Under the pieces are notes generated by a model, which did no database searches, was not told the origin of the DNA, and saw only the letters and a program-made list of their open reading frames with translations. 64,000 bases of DNA, from assembly GCA_943913655.1 (NCBI GenBank), contig CALTZA010000005.1:51646-115645 (forward strand). The letters are read 5' to 3'. Below are positions 1-9,188 of the stretch, in pieces (positions within the stretch are counted from its first letter, which is position 1; the number at the start of each line of letters is the position of its first letter). Origin of the DNA: an uncultured Francisella sp. Its GTDB lineage: Bacteria; Pseudomonadota; Gammaproteobacteria; Burkholderiales; Neisseriaceae. The position numbers and the translations under genes were made by a program.

Positions 1-748
1 TTTACATGCCCAGCGATTTGCCACAGAGATCATCTCGGATCATATTCATCAAGTACAATTACAACATACTCCTTTTATGCTCTATGGTGAGCATAGTTAT
101 AGCTGCGATGCTTTAATTATCGCTACCGGTGCATCTGCCAAATATCTTGGTTTATCCAGTGAAGAACTTTTTAAGGGTCAAGGGGTATCTGCTTGTGCCA
201 CCTGTGATGGTTTTTTCTATAAAAATAAAATAGTGGCAGTGATTGGGGGGGGTAATACTGCCTTATCGGAAGCCCTTTATTTATCGCATATCGCGCGTAA
301 GGTATATTTAATTCATCGTCGTGATAGATTTCGTGCAGAGCCAATTATGGTTGATCAGTTACAGCAAGCAGTGAATAAAGGAATAATTGAATTGAAGCTC
401 AATTACCAATTGGCAGAGGTATTGGGTGATGAGAATGGTGTTAATGCTATTTGTTTAGCATCCACCCTTGATCAAAGTAAGCAAGAAGAGCTCAAATTAC
501 AAGGGGTCTTTATTGCAATTGGTCATCGCCCCAATACTGAGATAATGCAAGGACAGCTAGCTTTAGATAACAATGGTTATATCGTTGTGGGTAAAGATAA
601 AAGCAGGGGAGTAACCGCAACCAGTATCCCAGGTGTTTTTGCTGCAGGGGATGTCAGTGATCCTATTTATCGTCAGGCAATCACTAGTGCTGCTAGTGGT
701 TGTCAAGCAGCTTTGGATGTGGAAAGATATTTTTTATTCCAACAATAA
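1..748 (+). CDS. trxB: Thioredoxin reductase, 5'-truncated by the window edge
   Basis: NADPH- and FAD-dependent flavoenzyme that reduces thioredoxin in the cytoplasm. The frame is already open at position 2 and runs to TAA at 746-748, so only the 5' end (first FAD-binding part) lies outside the window. The redox-active CATC motif in the context SACATCDG is at about 190-207. An NADPH-binding GGGNTALSEA follows at about 245, then HRRDRFRAE, and the C-terminal FAD motif PGVFAAGDV ends in YRQAITSAASGCQAA. These match enterobacterial TrxB closely and the length is as expected. The next gene, folP, starts about 2 bases after the stop, suggesting co-transcription. Confidence 0.95.
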   Translation, partial: LHAQRFATEIISDHIHQVQLQHTPFMLYGEHSYSCDALIIATGASAKYLGLSSEELFKGQGVSACATCDGFFYKNKIVAVIGGGNTALSEALYLSHIARKVYLIHRRDRFRAEPIMVDQLQQAVNKGIIELKLNYQLAEVLGDENGVNAICLASTLDQSKQEELKLQGVFIAIGHRPNTEIMQGQLALDNNGYIVVGKDKSRGVTATSIPGVFAAGDVSDPIYRQAITSAASGCQAALDVERYFLFQQ

Positions 749-750
749 TA

Positions 751-1614
751 TTGATCACTTTAAAAGTGAAGTGCGGGCGATTTTCTTTAGACATACAAAC
801 ACCCAAGATTATGGGTATTGTGAATGTGACTCCTGATTCTTTCTCAGATGGCGGTTTATATAGTCATAGTTTATCGGCAATCTTGCATTATGCCCAGGGT
901 TTGTTGGATGATGGGGCAGATCTATTAGATATTGGAGGAGAGTCAACGCGTCCGGGTGCATTTCCAGTAGATGTCTCTGAAGAATGGCGGCGAGTAGAAC
1001 AAGTACTTAAAGAAGTGAGTTCATGGAATATTCCTATTTCTTTAGATACACGTCATTGCATTACCATGCAACGAGCTATTGATAAGGGATATATTGATAT
1101 GGTCAATGACGTGAGCGCATTGCAGGATTCAGGTAGTCTTGATCTCATGCGCCAATCGCCTGCTATTGCTATTGTCCTCATGCACATGCAAAATGAGCCA
1201 ATGGTAATGCAAGAGCAGCCTCATTATCATAATGTGCGTAAAGATGTGGCTTTATTTTTACAACAGCGTATGCAACTGTGTCAGCAAAATGGTATCGCAG
1301 CAGATCGATTGATATTTGATCCAGGCATTGGTTTTGGCAAAACACTGTCTCATAATCTCACTTTACTGCGCGAACTGGCCTTATTGAAAGAGGATTTGGG
1401 GAACTATCCACTTTTGCTTGGGGTATCTCGTAAACGTTTATTTGCAGAAATTATAGGTGAAAAAAACCCCTTACAGCGAGGAGCAGCTACCTTGGTTGCA
1501 GAACTTGCTTGTATTCATCAAGGAGCTTCTATTATTAGAACACACGATGTGCGCGCCCTTTCTCAGGGCTTGTCTACCTATTTTGCGCTTTATCATGACA
1601 CAGCAAATCATTAA
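751..1614 (+). CDS. folP: Dihydropteroate synthase
   Basis: Condenses 6-hydroxymethyl-7,8-dihydropterin diphosphate with p-aminobenzoate in folate synthesis; cytoplasmic TIM barrel and the sulfonamide target family. Signatures are NVTPDSFSDGG near residues 25-35, DIGGESTRPGA near 65, NDVSALQD, FDPGIGFGKT, GVSRKR and a C-terminal RTHDV. The frame is open back to 700 inside trxB, but family proteins begin only about 20 residues before the NVTPDSFSDGG block. That points to TTG at 751 (287 aa; E. coli FolP has 282) or GTG at 766; neither has a clear Shine-Dalgarno sequence, so translation may depend on coupling to trxB. The usual partner glmM is not next to it. Confidence 0.93.
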   Translation: MITLKVKCGRFSLDIQTPKIMGIVNVTPDSFSDGGLYSHSLSAILHYAQGLLDDGADLLDIGGESTRPGAFPVDVSEEWRRVEQVLKEVSSWNIPISLDTRHCITMQRAIDKGYIDMVNDVSALQDSGSLDLMRQSPAIAIVLMHMQNEPMVMQEQPHYHNVRKDVALFLQQRMQLCQQNGIAADRLIFDPGIGFGKTLSHNLTLLRELALLKEDLGNYPLLLGVSRKRLFAEIIGEKNPLQRGAATLVAELACIHQGASIIRTHDVRALSQGLSTYFALYHDTANH

Positions 1615-2356
1615 TATTGTTTTAGATGGTCAATTGATTTCTTGTTTGATAGAAAGAAATAGCAGAGGTTGTGTTTACTCTTGGCGTTTGATAGTTGATC
1701 CTCTGGGGCAGCTGCGTGTTAAGGTAGCAAAAGATACAAGTGAAGTCATGATTAAAAAATTTTTATTTACTCAAGAAACTTGGATCAAGAAACAGTTAAA
1801 AAAACGCCAAGATTTTTTATCAGATACCAAAGTTATGTCTTTATCGATTGGAAGTTATGTATGTTATCTTGGCCAATATTATCCTCTATGTTTAACCGAT
1901 GACAAACCAAAATCTGCTCTAATATGGCAAGCAGACAAAGGTTTTCTTGTCACAGAAGCCTTGGCTAAAAATGAAGAAATTTTAGCCAATTGTTTGGATC
2001 GTTGGTATCACCAACAGGCCATGCATCATTTTTTGTCTAGAGTGCAGTATTTGGCACAACAGTCCTGTTGGATCAAGGATCTACCGATTTTGCGCATTCG
2101 TAAAATGAAATCACAATGGGGAAATTGCAGGCATCATTTAAAAACTATTACTCTTAATTTACATTTGATTAAGTTGCCAGAAGATTTGATTGACTACGTG
2201 ATTGTGCATGAATTGTGTCATCTGAAAGAAGCTAATCATTCGGCGCACTTTTATCAGCTGATACAGTCACTGATGCCTGATTGGCGAATCAAACAAAATA
2301 TGATCAAAAACCATGTCTATCATTTATACGGTTTAGTAAAATCAGATAATAACTAA
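1595..2356 (+). CDS. YgjP/DUF45-family metal-dependent hydrolase
   Basis: A 253-aa protein of the YgjP (DUF45, M48-like) family. The zinc-binding HExxH is seen as HELCH at residues 205-209, within VIVHELCHLKEANHSAHFY, and the family motif RKMKSQWGNC lies just before it. The chosen ATG at 1595 overlaps the end of folP by 20 bases; an open frame extends upstream, but only as a shadow of folP. Family members are soluble. Some have been described as nucleotide pyrophosphatases or proteases; the substrate cannot be told from the sequence. It ends 10 bases from the convergent ribB. Confidence 0.85.
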   Translation: MTQQIINIVLDGQLISCLIERNSRGCVYSWRLIVDPLGQLRVKVAKDTSEVMIKKFLFTQETWIKKQLKKRQDFLSDTKVMSLSIGSYVCYLGQYYPLCLTDDKPKSALIWQADKGFLVTEALAKNEEILANCLDRWYHQQAMHHFLSRVQYLAQQSCWIKDLPILRIRKMKSQWGNCRHHLKTITLNLHLIKLPEDLIDYVIVHELCHLKEANHSAHFYQLIQSLMPDWRIKQNMIKNHVYHLYGLVKSDNN

Positions 2357-2366
2357 AAAGCACAAC

Positions 2367-3461
2367 TTAAGCGTCATAAGGCTCAATACAACGCTTAATA
2401 TTTAAATTAAGTCCTTGCCAAGAAAAAAAACTAGTGCGTGAAGACAATAATTCTAGTTCGTTAATACCCAAATATTTTAATATTTGTGAACTAATACCTA
2501 TAACTAAATCAGGCTTATTGTCATTGATTAGTTTGATAGACTTTTTTTGTGCACAATGGCCGTCATATGGGTTAGTTGCCATAATAAATACGCCATGTTG
2601 AGATTGGGCAATCATTTTGAGCGCAATATAAAAAGGCCAATCTGCGTTGGGATAAGAGGTATTAACTATACCAGTTAAATCCTTGATGGAAAAAGAGCTA
2701 TGTATGCTAACTTTACTAATCCCTTGTTGCAGCAGATCACCTTTGACTAAAGCGGTATGTGTGCTTTGAGATGGTGTGTCTTCAAAAACATGTGCGGTAA
2801 ATTGACCAAAAATGGTGGTGATGGGGTAGCTATCAATTTCTTTGATGAGGGTTTCGTGATTAATTCGATATCGGATTAGATCAGCGATTGTTCCAATCTT
2901 AATCTGATGTTTTTGAGCAAAAATTTCTAAATCATTTCTTTGTGCCATGCTGCCATCTTTATTGATAATTTCGCAGATCACTGCTGCTGGTTCTAAGTCT
3001 GCCAATCTTGCTAGATCGCATCCTGCTTCGGTATGGCCTGCTCTACATAACACACCACCTTTTCTGGCCATAATAGGGAAAATATGACCAGGTCGAACAA
3101 GATCCTCTGCTTTGGCATTAATAGAAACTGCTGTTTGAATCGTTTTGCTGCGATCAGCTGCCGAGATACCTGTTGTCACTCCTGTTGCAGCTTCTATAGA
3201 TTGTGTGAATTCGGTATTAAATTGACTACCATTGATATCCACCATAGGTTTTAAATTAAGTTTTTGACAGCGTGATTCTGTTAAACTTAAACAAACTAGG
3301 CCTCTGGCATGGGTAATCATAAAGTTGATGCCTTCAGGTGTGATGTGACTGGCTGCAATCAATAGATCTCCTTCATTTTCTCTTTGTTCATCATCAACAA
3401 TGATCACCATTTTACCTACGCGCACATCTTCAATTATTTCTTCTATCGAGTTAAAAACCAT
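2367..3461 (-). CDS. ribB: 3,4-dihydroxy-2-butanone 4-phosphate synthase with degenerate GTP cyclohydrolase II-like tail
   Basis: The N-terminal ~200 residues are a full RibB domain: DDEQRENEGDLL at 23-34, the HTEAGCDLARLA block near 150, and EIINKDGSMA. This enzyme makes the four-carbon precursor of riboflavin from ribulose 5-phosphate. The C-terminal ~150 residues align in position with GTP cyclohydrolase II (RibA) but lack the zinc-binding cysteine cluster and the catalytic GDxxGSxRCDCG-type segment, so this half should not act as RibA. Such RibB-plus-inactive-RibA proteins are known in gammaproteobacteria. Start chosen at the ATG preceded by GAGGAG eight bases upstream (3461); a longer open frame begins at 3488. 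A functional ribA must lie elsewhere. Confidence 0.9.
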   Translation of the reverse strand: MVFNSIEEIIEDVRVGKMVIIVDDEQRENEGDLLIAASHITPEGINFMITHARGLVCLSLTESRCQKLNLKPMVDINGSQFNTEFTQSIEAATGVTTGISAADRSKTIQTAVSINAKAEDLVRPGHIFPIMARKGGVLCRAGHTEAGCDLARLADLEPAAVICEIINKDGSMAQRNDLEIFAQKHQIKIGTIADLIRYRINHETLIKEIDSYPITTIFGQFTAHVFEDTPSQSTHTALVKGDLLQQGISKVSIHSSFSIKDLTGIVNTSYPNADWPFYIALKMIAQSQHGVFIMATNPYDGHCAQKKSIKLINDNKPDLVIGISSQILKYLGINELELLSSRTSFFSWQGLNLNIKRCIEPYDA

Positions 3462-3529
3462 TTCATACTCCTCAGTAAGTAATAACAATCAAGGCAGTTG
3501 ATATACAACGATTATTTTAACCTAGAACT

Positions 3530-5431
3530 TTAGTGATTTATTTTATTTTCCAATTCATTCCAGCGAGAAAACTTATTTTCGATCTGTTGTTCTAATTCAT
3601 AAATTTGCTGTTGATAGCGATGGGCTTGTGCATAGTTATCTTTAAAAATATTTGGTTCCAGTAAAGCTTGTTGCACGCCATTTAATTCTGCTTCTAAGCG
3701 TTCAATTTCTTGAGGAAGAGCAGTAAGTTCTTTTTTTTCTTTACTCGTTATGCCTTGTGATAATTTATTTTTATTTTTTTTCTCTTGTCGACCCAAAGGC
3801 TGGCTGATTATTTTGTGTTTATTAGTGTATTTTTTTCTAACTTGGTAATCGTGATAATCTCCGATATAGTCAGCTAGAAGACCATCTCCTTGAAATAAGA
3901 TTACCTGGGTTGTAACTGCATCAAGAAAAGCACGGTCGTGGCTGACTAAAAATACTGTCCCTGTAAAATCGTTTAATAAATCTTCTAATACTTGCTGTGT
4001 TTCAATATCCAAATCATTGGTCGGTTCATCCAGTATTATGATATTAGCAGGTTTGGTAAATAGCTTTGCTAATAGCAAGCGATTTTTCTCTCCACCTGAT
4101 AAAGCAGCAACAGGACTATGTAGACGCTGTGGTGGAAAGAGAAAATCTTCTAAGTAGCTGATAACATGTAAACTTTTTTCATTAATCAGTACAGTATCTT
4201 TGCCATCACCAATGGTATCAAATACTGTATCATTATCATTTAATTGGTTTCTAAATTGATCAAAGTAAATCAAAGATAGTTGATTGCCACGTTGAATGTG
4301 TCCGCTAGTAGGTTCAATTTCTCCCAGCACCAAACGCAAGAAAGTACTTTTACCACTGCCATTGGGACCGACTAGGCCTATCTTATCCCCGCGTTTGATC
4401 ATAGTGCTATAGTTAGCAATGATAGGGGTGTGTGCATCATAGGCAAAGCTGATATTATTTAATTCGGCCACGATCTTGCCGCTTTTTTGCGCTGTTGTAC
4501 AATGAAAATGTATCTTGCCTTGACGTTCTTTTCTGTTATTGCGCTCATTACGCAATGCTTTTAAACGCTTGACCCTTCCCTCATTACGGGTACGACGTGC
4601 TTTTATACCTTTTCTAATCCAGATCTCTTCTTGCACGTAAAATTTATCAAATTCTCGGTTTAAATTTTCTTCAACTGCTAGTTCCTGAGTCCTTCGCTCT
4701 TGATAAACAGCAAAATTACCCGGATAGCTTCTTAAAATTCCCCGATCTAGTTCCACAATGCGTGTAGCCACATGATCAAGAAAATAGCGATCATGAGTGA
4801 TTACCACCAATGCACCATTAAATTCGCGCAATAACTCTTCTAACCATATGATGTGGTCGATGTCAAGATGATTGGTCGGTTCATCCAGCAGCAGCACATC
4901 TGGTTGTTTTATCCAGGCTTGGGCTAGTTGTACTTTTTTCTTTTGTCCCCCAGATAAAGTATGAATCATTGTGTCTGCTGGTAAATTGAATTGATCAATC
5001 AATTCACTGATTCGCTGTTCTATTTGCCAAGAGCCGCAGATATCTAATTTTAATTGTAATTCTTGGATTTTTGCCAGTATCTCTGTGTTCTCAGGATATT
5101 GGCTTAACAATTTTTGCTGTTGTTGATACTCGTTTAAAAGTGCCTGTTCCTCATCTAATGTCTTGGCAATTGTCTGGCGAATGGTTAAAGTAGGATCTAA
5201 TATGGTTTGTTGAGCAATATAGACAATTGATAAATTGCGTTCAAAGCGAATATCACCATCATCCAAAGGGATCAGGCCGGCCAATATTTTCAAAAAAGAA
5301 GATTTACCAGTGCCATTACGACCAATGAGACCTAGATGTTCTCCTCGTTTTAAACGAAATTCAGTGTTATCTAATAGTTGATGATGTCCCAAGGCAAAGC
5401 AAAGATGCTCACCAAAAATCACATCGATCAT
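3530..5431 (-). CDS. uup: ABC-F family ATPase Uup
   Basis: A 633-aa soluble protein with two ABC ATPase domains and no membrane segments, the ABC-F layout; E. coli Uup has 635 aa. Walker A motifs are GRNGTGKSS near residue 37 and GPNGSGKST near 355. Both signature motifs (LSGGQ, LSGGE) and both Walker B blocks (LLLDEPTNHLD, IILDEPTNDLD) are present. An Arg/Lys-rich linker (RRTRNEGRVKRLKALR) joins the domains, and the last ~70 residues form a Glu/Gln-rich coiled coil typical of Uup. ABC-F proteins act at the ribosome, and Uup also affects transposon excision in E. coli. It overlaps the upstream phoH-like gene by 4 bases (ATGA), so the two are co-translated. Confidence 0.92.
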   Translation of the reverse strand: MIDVIFGEHLCFALGHHQLLDNTEFRLKRGEHLGLIGRNGTGKSSFLKILAGLIPLDDGDIRFERNLSIVYIAQQTILDPTLTIRQTIAKTLDEEQALLNEYQQQQKLLSQYPENTEILAKIQELQLKLDICGSWQIEQRISELIDQFNLPADTMIHTLSGGQKKKVQLAQAWIKQPDVLLLDEPTNHLDIDHIIWLEELLREFNGALVVITHDRYFLDHVATRIVELDRGILRSYPGNFAVYQERRTQELAVEENLNREFDKFYVQEEIWIRKGIKARRTRNEGRVKRLKALRNERNNRKERQGKIHFHCTTAQKSGKIVAELNNISFAYDAHTPIIANYSTMIKRGDKIGLVGPNGSGKSTFLRLVLGEIEPTSGHIQRGNQLSLIYFDQFRNQLNDNDTVFDTIGDGKDTVLINEKSLHVISYLEDFLFPPQRLHSPVAALSGGEKNRLLLAKLFTKPANIIILDEPTNDLDIETQQVLEDLLNDFTGTVFLVSHDRAFLDAVTTQVILFQGDGLLADYIGDYHDYQVRKKYTNKHKIISQPLGRQEKKNKNKLSQGITSKEKKELTALPQEIERLEAELNGVQQALLEPNIFKDNYAQAHRYQQQIYELEQQIENKFSRWNELENKINH

Positions 5432-6399
5432 AAGCTATTAACCTTCACTAGATAGGCATTAACAATTTTTTGTACCAAAGGATGACGAATGATATCTTTG
5501 CTTTCAAATTGATGAAAGTAGATTTCTTGAATTGCTTTTAGCTTGCTATAGGCATCTTTTAAACCACTGTAAATATGAATAGGTAAATCAATTTGGGTTA
5601 AATCTCCGGTAATCACAGTCTTGGTACCAAAACCAATACGCGTTAAAAACATTTTCATCTGTTCTTTAGTAGTATTTTGCGCTTCGTCCAAGATAATGAA
5701 TGCGTGATTAAGGGTACGTCCACGCATATAGGCCAAAGGGGCAAGCTCAATTATCCCTTTTTCTATGAGTCGGTTGACTATTTCAGCGCCCATAAATTCA
5801 TGAAGAGCGTCATAAAGCGGACGCAAATAAGGATCAATTTTTTGACTAAGGTCTCCCGGTAGGAAACCCAATTTTTCACCCGCTTCTACAGCAGGACGTA
5901 CTAAAATAATTTTTTCAATCTCATGTTTTCGCAAAGCCTCTACTGCAGCTGCTACTGCAAGATAGGTTTTACCAGTACCAGCTGGACCTAAGCCAAAAAC
6001 AATATCATAATCAAGCAGGGCTTGGATGTAGGCGTTTTGGTTTGGCGTTTTGCCTTGGATCACCAGACGTTGGGTTTTAGCATTGGGTTGAAAGATGATT
6101 CTCTGTTCATTATTATCAGCAGAGATAAGGGGAGTGATTTTATGGGTCAGAGCAATGGTAGCCAGATGGATTTCCTGAGCCCCAATATCTTTTTGTTCAG
6201 CTGTTTTAAGAAGATGATGAACGAGGGTCGCTCCTAATTGCGCTTGTCTTCCGCTAATTAATAGGAACTGACGCTGTCTAGTAATTTTAAGCTCAAGCTG
6301 TTTGCCGATCTGCTCAAGATTTTGATCTAGTACCCCGCAAAGGCGTTGTAAAGCAATGTTATCGATACCTTCTAGATTAATTTTTTCTATATTTTCCAT
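5428..6399 (-). CDS. ybeZ: PhoH-family ATPase (YbeZ type)
   Basis: P-loop NTPase of the PhoH family with the YbeZ layout: an ~110-residue N-terminal RNA-binding-like part, then Walker A GPAGTGKT near residue 137 and Walker B ILDEAQN, followed by MFLTRIGFGTKTVITGD and QIDLP. Start chosen at ATG 6399 because MENIEKINLEG aligns with the E. coli YbeZ N-terminus; the frame also opens at TTG 6411 and ATG 6405. In most gammaproteobacteria ybeZ is followed by ybeY (RNase/ribosome maturation), but here the next gene is uup. Likely role is ribosome or rRNA metabolism, by family association. Confidence 0.88.
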   Translation of the reverse strand: MENIEKINLEGIDNIALQRLCGVLDQNLEQIGKQLELKITRQRQFLLISGRQAQLGATLVHHLLKTAEQKDIGAQEIHLATIALTHKITPLISADNNEQRIIFQPNAKTQRLVIQGKTPNQNAYIQALLDYDIVFGLGPAGTGKTYLAVAAAVEALRKHEIEKIILVRPAVEAGEKLGFLPGDLSQKIDPYLRPLYDALHEFMGAEIVNRLIEKGIIELAPLAYMRGRTLNHAFIILDEAQNTTKEQMKMFLTRIGFGTKTVITGDLTQIDLPIHIYSGLKDAYSKLKAIQEIYFHQFESKDIIRHPLVQKIVNAYLVKVNSL

Positions 6400-6542
6400 G
6401 TGCATATACAAGGGTAACGGGTTTCTTATTGCTACATAAGAATTTGCTTTTACATAAGCGCTTATCTTATCATTGGAGTTGCTTTGCTGTCGATTAGAAT
6501 GAAGTACAAAGATGAAAATGTAGTAGTCAATTTGTGAGAAAA

Positions 6543-7187
6543 ATGATGAAAATCGATTTACATAACATTAGAAAAGAGTACTGTCGGGAAAGTTTGCATT
6601 TATCGGAGACGGCAGATCAGCCCTTGATACAGTTTCAACGTTGGTTGACACAGGCGGTCAAAGCCCAAGTAAATGAGCCTACTGCCATGAATTTAGCCAC
6701 TGTTAATGAACAAGGTAGGCCTTGTGCACGTATGGTTTTATTAAAAGAAGTGAATGATGTGGGGTTTGTCTTTTTTAGCAATTATCGCAGTCAGAAAGGA
6801 CAGCAGTTGAAGAATGTTCCCTACGGTGCATTGACTTTTTTTTGGCCGGAACTAGAGCGACAAGTACGCGTGGAAGGCAAAGTGGGTTATTTGGATGCGA
6901 GTCGGTCAGACGAATATTTTATGAGTCGTCCGTATCAAAGTCGTTTGGGTGCCTGGGTGAGTCGGCAAAGTGAAGTATTAGCCAGCCAAAAGCATTTGCT
7001 TGCTAAGGTAGCTCAATTTCAAATCAAGCACCTAAGTAAGATAGAAAGACCTCCTTTTTGGGGGGGGTATGAACTCATGCCGGAGCAAATAGAATTTTGG
7101 CAGGGACGACCAAACCGCTTGCATGATCGCATTAGATATCGTAAACAAGAAAAAGGTGCTTGGTTTAAAGAGCGTCTTTATCCATAA
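6543..7187 (+). CDS. pdxH: Pyridoxamine/pyridoxine 5'-phosphate oxidase
   Basis: FMN-dependent oxidase making pyridoxal 5'-phosphate, last step of vitamin B6 synthesis and salvage. Recognised by REY near the N-terminus, the FMN-binding RMVLLKEV, FFSNYRSQKGQQL, WPELERQVRVEG, GAWVSRQSEV, WGGYELMPEQIEFWQGR and the C-terminal RLHDRIRYR...RLYP, which aligns to the end of E. coli PdxH. The frame opens at GTG 6534, followed by ATG at 6543 and 6546; no strong Shine-Dalgarno decides between them. The product is 214-217 aa (E. coli 218). It is divergent from ybeZ and ends 7 bases before the convergent fdx. Confidence 0.94.
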   Translation: MMKIDLHNIRKEYCRESLHLSETADQPLIQFQRWLTQAVKAQVNEPTAMNLATVNEQGRPCARMVLLKEVNDVGFVFFSNYRSQKGQQLKNVPYGALTFFWPELERQVRVEGKVGYLDASRSDEYFMSRPYQSRLGAWVSRQSEVLASQKHLLAKVAQFQIKHLSKIERPPFWGGYELMPEQIEFWQGRPNRLHDRIRYRKQEKGAWFKERLYP

Positions 7188-7193
7188 ATCTTT

Positions 7194-7535
7194 CTAAGCA
7201 TTTTCTTTGGCATGGTTAATAGAGTATTTAGGGATTTCCACTACCAAATCATGATCGCGCACGATAGTCTGACAGCTAAGGCGAGAATCCTGATCAAGAT
7301 CCCATGCCATATCTAGTAAATCTTCTTCAATTTCTGAAGCCGGTTCTACTGTATTAAAGCCTTCACGCAAGTGTACATGACAAGTCGTACACGCACAGGA
7401 CATCTCGCAAGCATGCTCAATGTTTATTCCATGCTCAAGTAACACTTCACACAGATTGCTTCCTTGGGCAATATCTTCAATAACAAGACCATCTGGGCAG
7501 ATTGTTTCATGAGGCAAAACAGTTATTTTAGGCAT
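7194..7535 (-). CDS. fdx: 2Fe-2S ferredoxin of the Isc type
   Basis: Adrenodoxin-like [2Fe-2S] ferredoxin that supplies electrons to Fe-S cluster assembly. Cluster ligands are visible in the order C-x5-C-x2-C (CEMSCACTTC) and a later LSC; the tail VVEIPKYSINHA matches E. coli Fdx almost exactly. MPKITVLPHE marks the family N-terminus, so ATG 7535 is preferred over the in-frame ATG at 7544. In E. coli fdx belongs to the isc operon (hscBA upstream, iscX downstream); here it stands alone, between convergent pdxH and an MFS gene 74 bases upstream of its start. Confidence 0.93.
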   Translation of the reverse strand: MPKITVLPHETICPDGLVIEDIAQGSNLCEVLLEHGINIEHACEMSCACTTCHVHLREGFNTVEPASEIEEDLLDMAWDLDQDSRLSCQTIVRDHDLVVEIPKYSINHAKENA

Positions 7536-7617
7536 GATGATCATTGCTTTTAATTTTTAATACAGCTAAGTTTATTCTTGATTAAAATTGCTGTCACCTA
7601 TATTGAAGGATAGATGT

Positions 7618-8901
7618 TTAAAGATCTTCTTCTTGGTCAATTAAAAAGGTCGTATGTTTTGTAGGGGAGTGTGCCGTAGTTGAAAAAGTTTTATCTTCAT
7701 CTTCACTGGCAATTAAGGTGTTTGTTGAATTTGGGCTGACATGAACATAATGAGCTCTTTTTTCTGGCTCTATCCTGGGCTGGCTTAAAGTATAGAAAAA
7801 TAAAATGACACTTAACGCTATGATAGGTAGATTAAAACCGGTACTACCTAAACCCTCTAAGGCCACGCCCAAACTTAAAGGAGCTATCAAGGCGCCAAGA
7901 CCATAGGCAAAAATCATACTACGGCTTACTTCAACCCGTAGTGGAGAATTAGGTGGTAGTACATCATGAGCTCGCGCCAAACTAAGAGGATATAAACTAA
8001 AGGCACCCAAACCAAAAATCGCAGCGCTCATATATTCTAAAATAGGGAAGGTCACAAAAATCACCCCACTTATTGCTGCCACACAAGTGGTGGCGGAGGT
8101 GACAAGCAAAGCCAAGCGCCGACCAAAGCGATCTGATAGATGACCAATAGGCAGTTGCACCAAAAAACCTGTTAGCATAGCACAAGTAAGAAAGATAGAA
8201 GTTTGTTGTACATCAAAAGATAGGCTAGAGGTATAGGCCGGTGTCATACTGAAAAAACCGTTGGCGATAAAACCACTGATCACGCCACCAATCAGCGCTA
8301 AGGGTGAAATAGTAAATAAGGAAGGAAAGCTAATGGTGCGTGCTTCAGGAATGGTAGGGGTGCTGATTTTGGTGAAGCTGATAGGGATGATTGCAAGCAG
8401 TAGGAAAATAGTGCTAAGAATAGTGGTATGGGCAAAGCCGCTACCCACATTTAATAGTAAGGCTCCAACTGCGAAAGCAAGATAAAAGACTGTTTCATAC
8501 ACTCCAAGTACCATAGAGCGGATAGAGCTATCACTTTTTTCGTTCAACCAGCTTTCAATAATCATTAAGATGGAATAATAAGAGAAGCCTTGTGAAAAAC
8601 GCAGAAAGCTCCATAAATAAAGATCATCAGTAGTCAACTCATAGCAAAGAATAGTACTTGCCATAATGGAAGCAAAAAAAGTAAAGCTACGGGTATGACC
8701 CACACGTGAAACAATACGATGGGCAGAAATAGCACTTAAAATAGCTCCAATATAGTAGGTGGTATTTACCAAACCAATTAAAATTTTTGAGATATCTGTT
8801 TGATCCAATAGCAAATTACTTGAATTGATAAATAACCCATTACCAACAAATAGGAATAAGGTCGCAAGAAAAAGAGAGAATAGCGTGTAAAGCAACTTCA
8901 T
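7618..8901 (-). CDS. MFS transporter, YcaD-like
   Basis: A 427-aa membrane protein with about 12 hydrophobic segments starting at the N-terminus, and an ~40-residue hydrophilic, Glu/Asp/Thr-rich C-terminal tail. The loop between helices 2 and 3 (RIVSRVGHTRSF) and the loop between 8 and 9 (GHLSDRFGRRLALL) carry the MFS motif G-x3-D-R-x-G-R-R. The segment LMIIESWLNEKS resembles the VVESAL block of the YcaD subfamily. The substrate is unknown; the family is often called a putative drug or sugar effluxer. It is divergent from murB across a 287-base AT-rich gap. Confidence 0.8.
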   Translation of the reverse strand: MKLLYTLFSLFLATLFLFVGNGLFINSSNLLLDQTDISKILIGLVNTTYYIGAILSAISAHRIVSRVGHTRSFTFFASIMASTILCYELTTDDLYLWSFLRFSQGFSYYSILMIIESWLNEKSDSSIRSMVLGVYETVFYLAFAVGALLLNVGSGFAHTTILSTIFLLLAIIPISFTKISTPTIPEARTISFPSLFTISPLALIGGVISGFIANGFFSMTPAYTSSLSFDVQQTSIFLTCAMLTGFLVQLPIGHLSDRFGRRLALLVTSATTCVAAISGVIFVTFPILEYMSAAIFGLGAFSLYPLSLARAHDVLPPNSPLRVEVSRSMIFAYGLGALIAPLSLGVALEGLGSTGFNLPIIALSVILFFYTLSQPRIEPEKRAHYVHVSPNSTNTLIASEDEDKTFSTTAHSPTKHTTFLIDQEEDL

Positions 8902-9188
8902 GGTAATTTTTTAGATTGTCAAAACGAAACAATAGAAGCAATATTATTGATTTTCTGTCTCAAAGTATATTCGACTAATTAGTTTTGCGCAAGCTAGGCT
9001 ATCTGTTTTATGCATAAATTAGTCAAAAAAATTAATTCATATCAAAAATGGATAAGATTCTTTATAAAATTAAACTTTATTTTTCAAGTGACGCCGGTAC
9101 GTTATCTATAGATTAAGAGGTAATCTTTATATTTCAATGACAAAAGTGTAGAATAAAAGGCTGCATCTATATAACTGTGTAATAAGTG

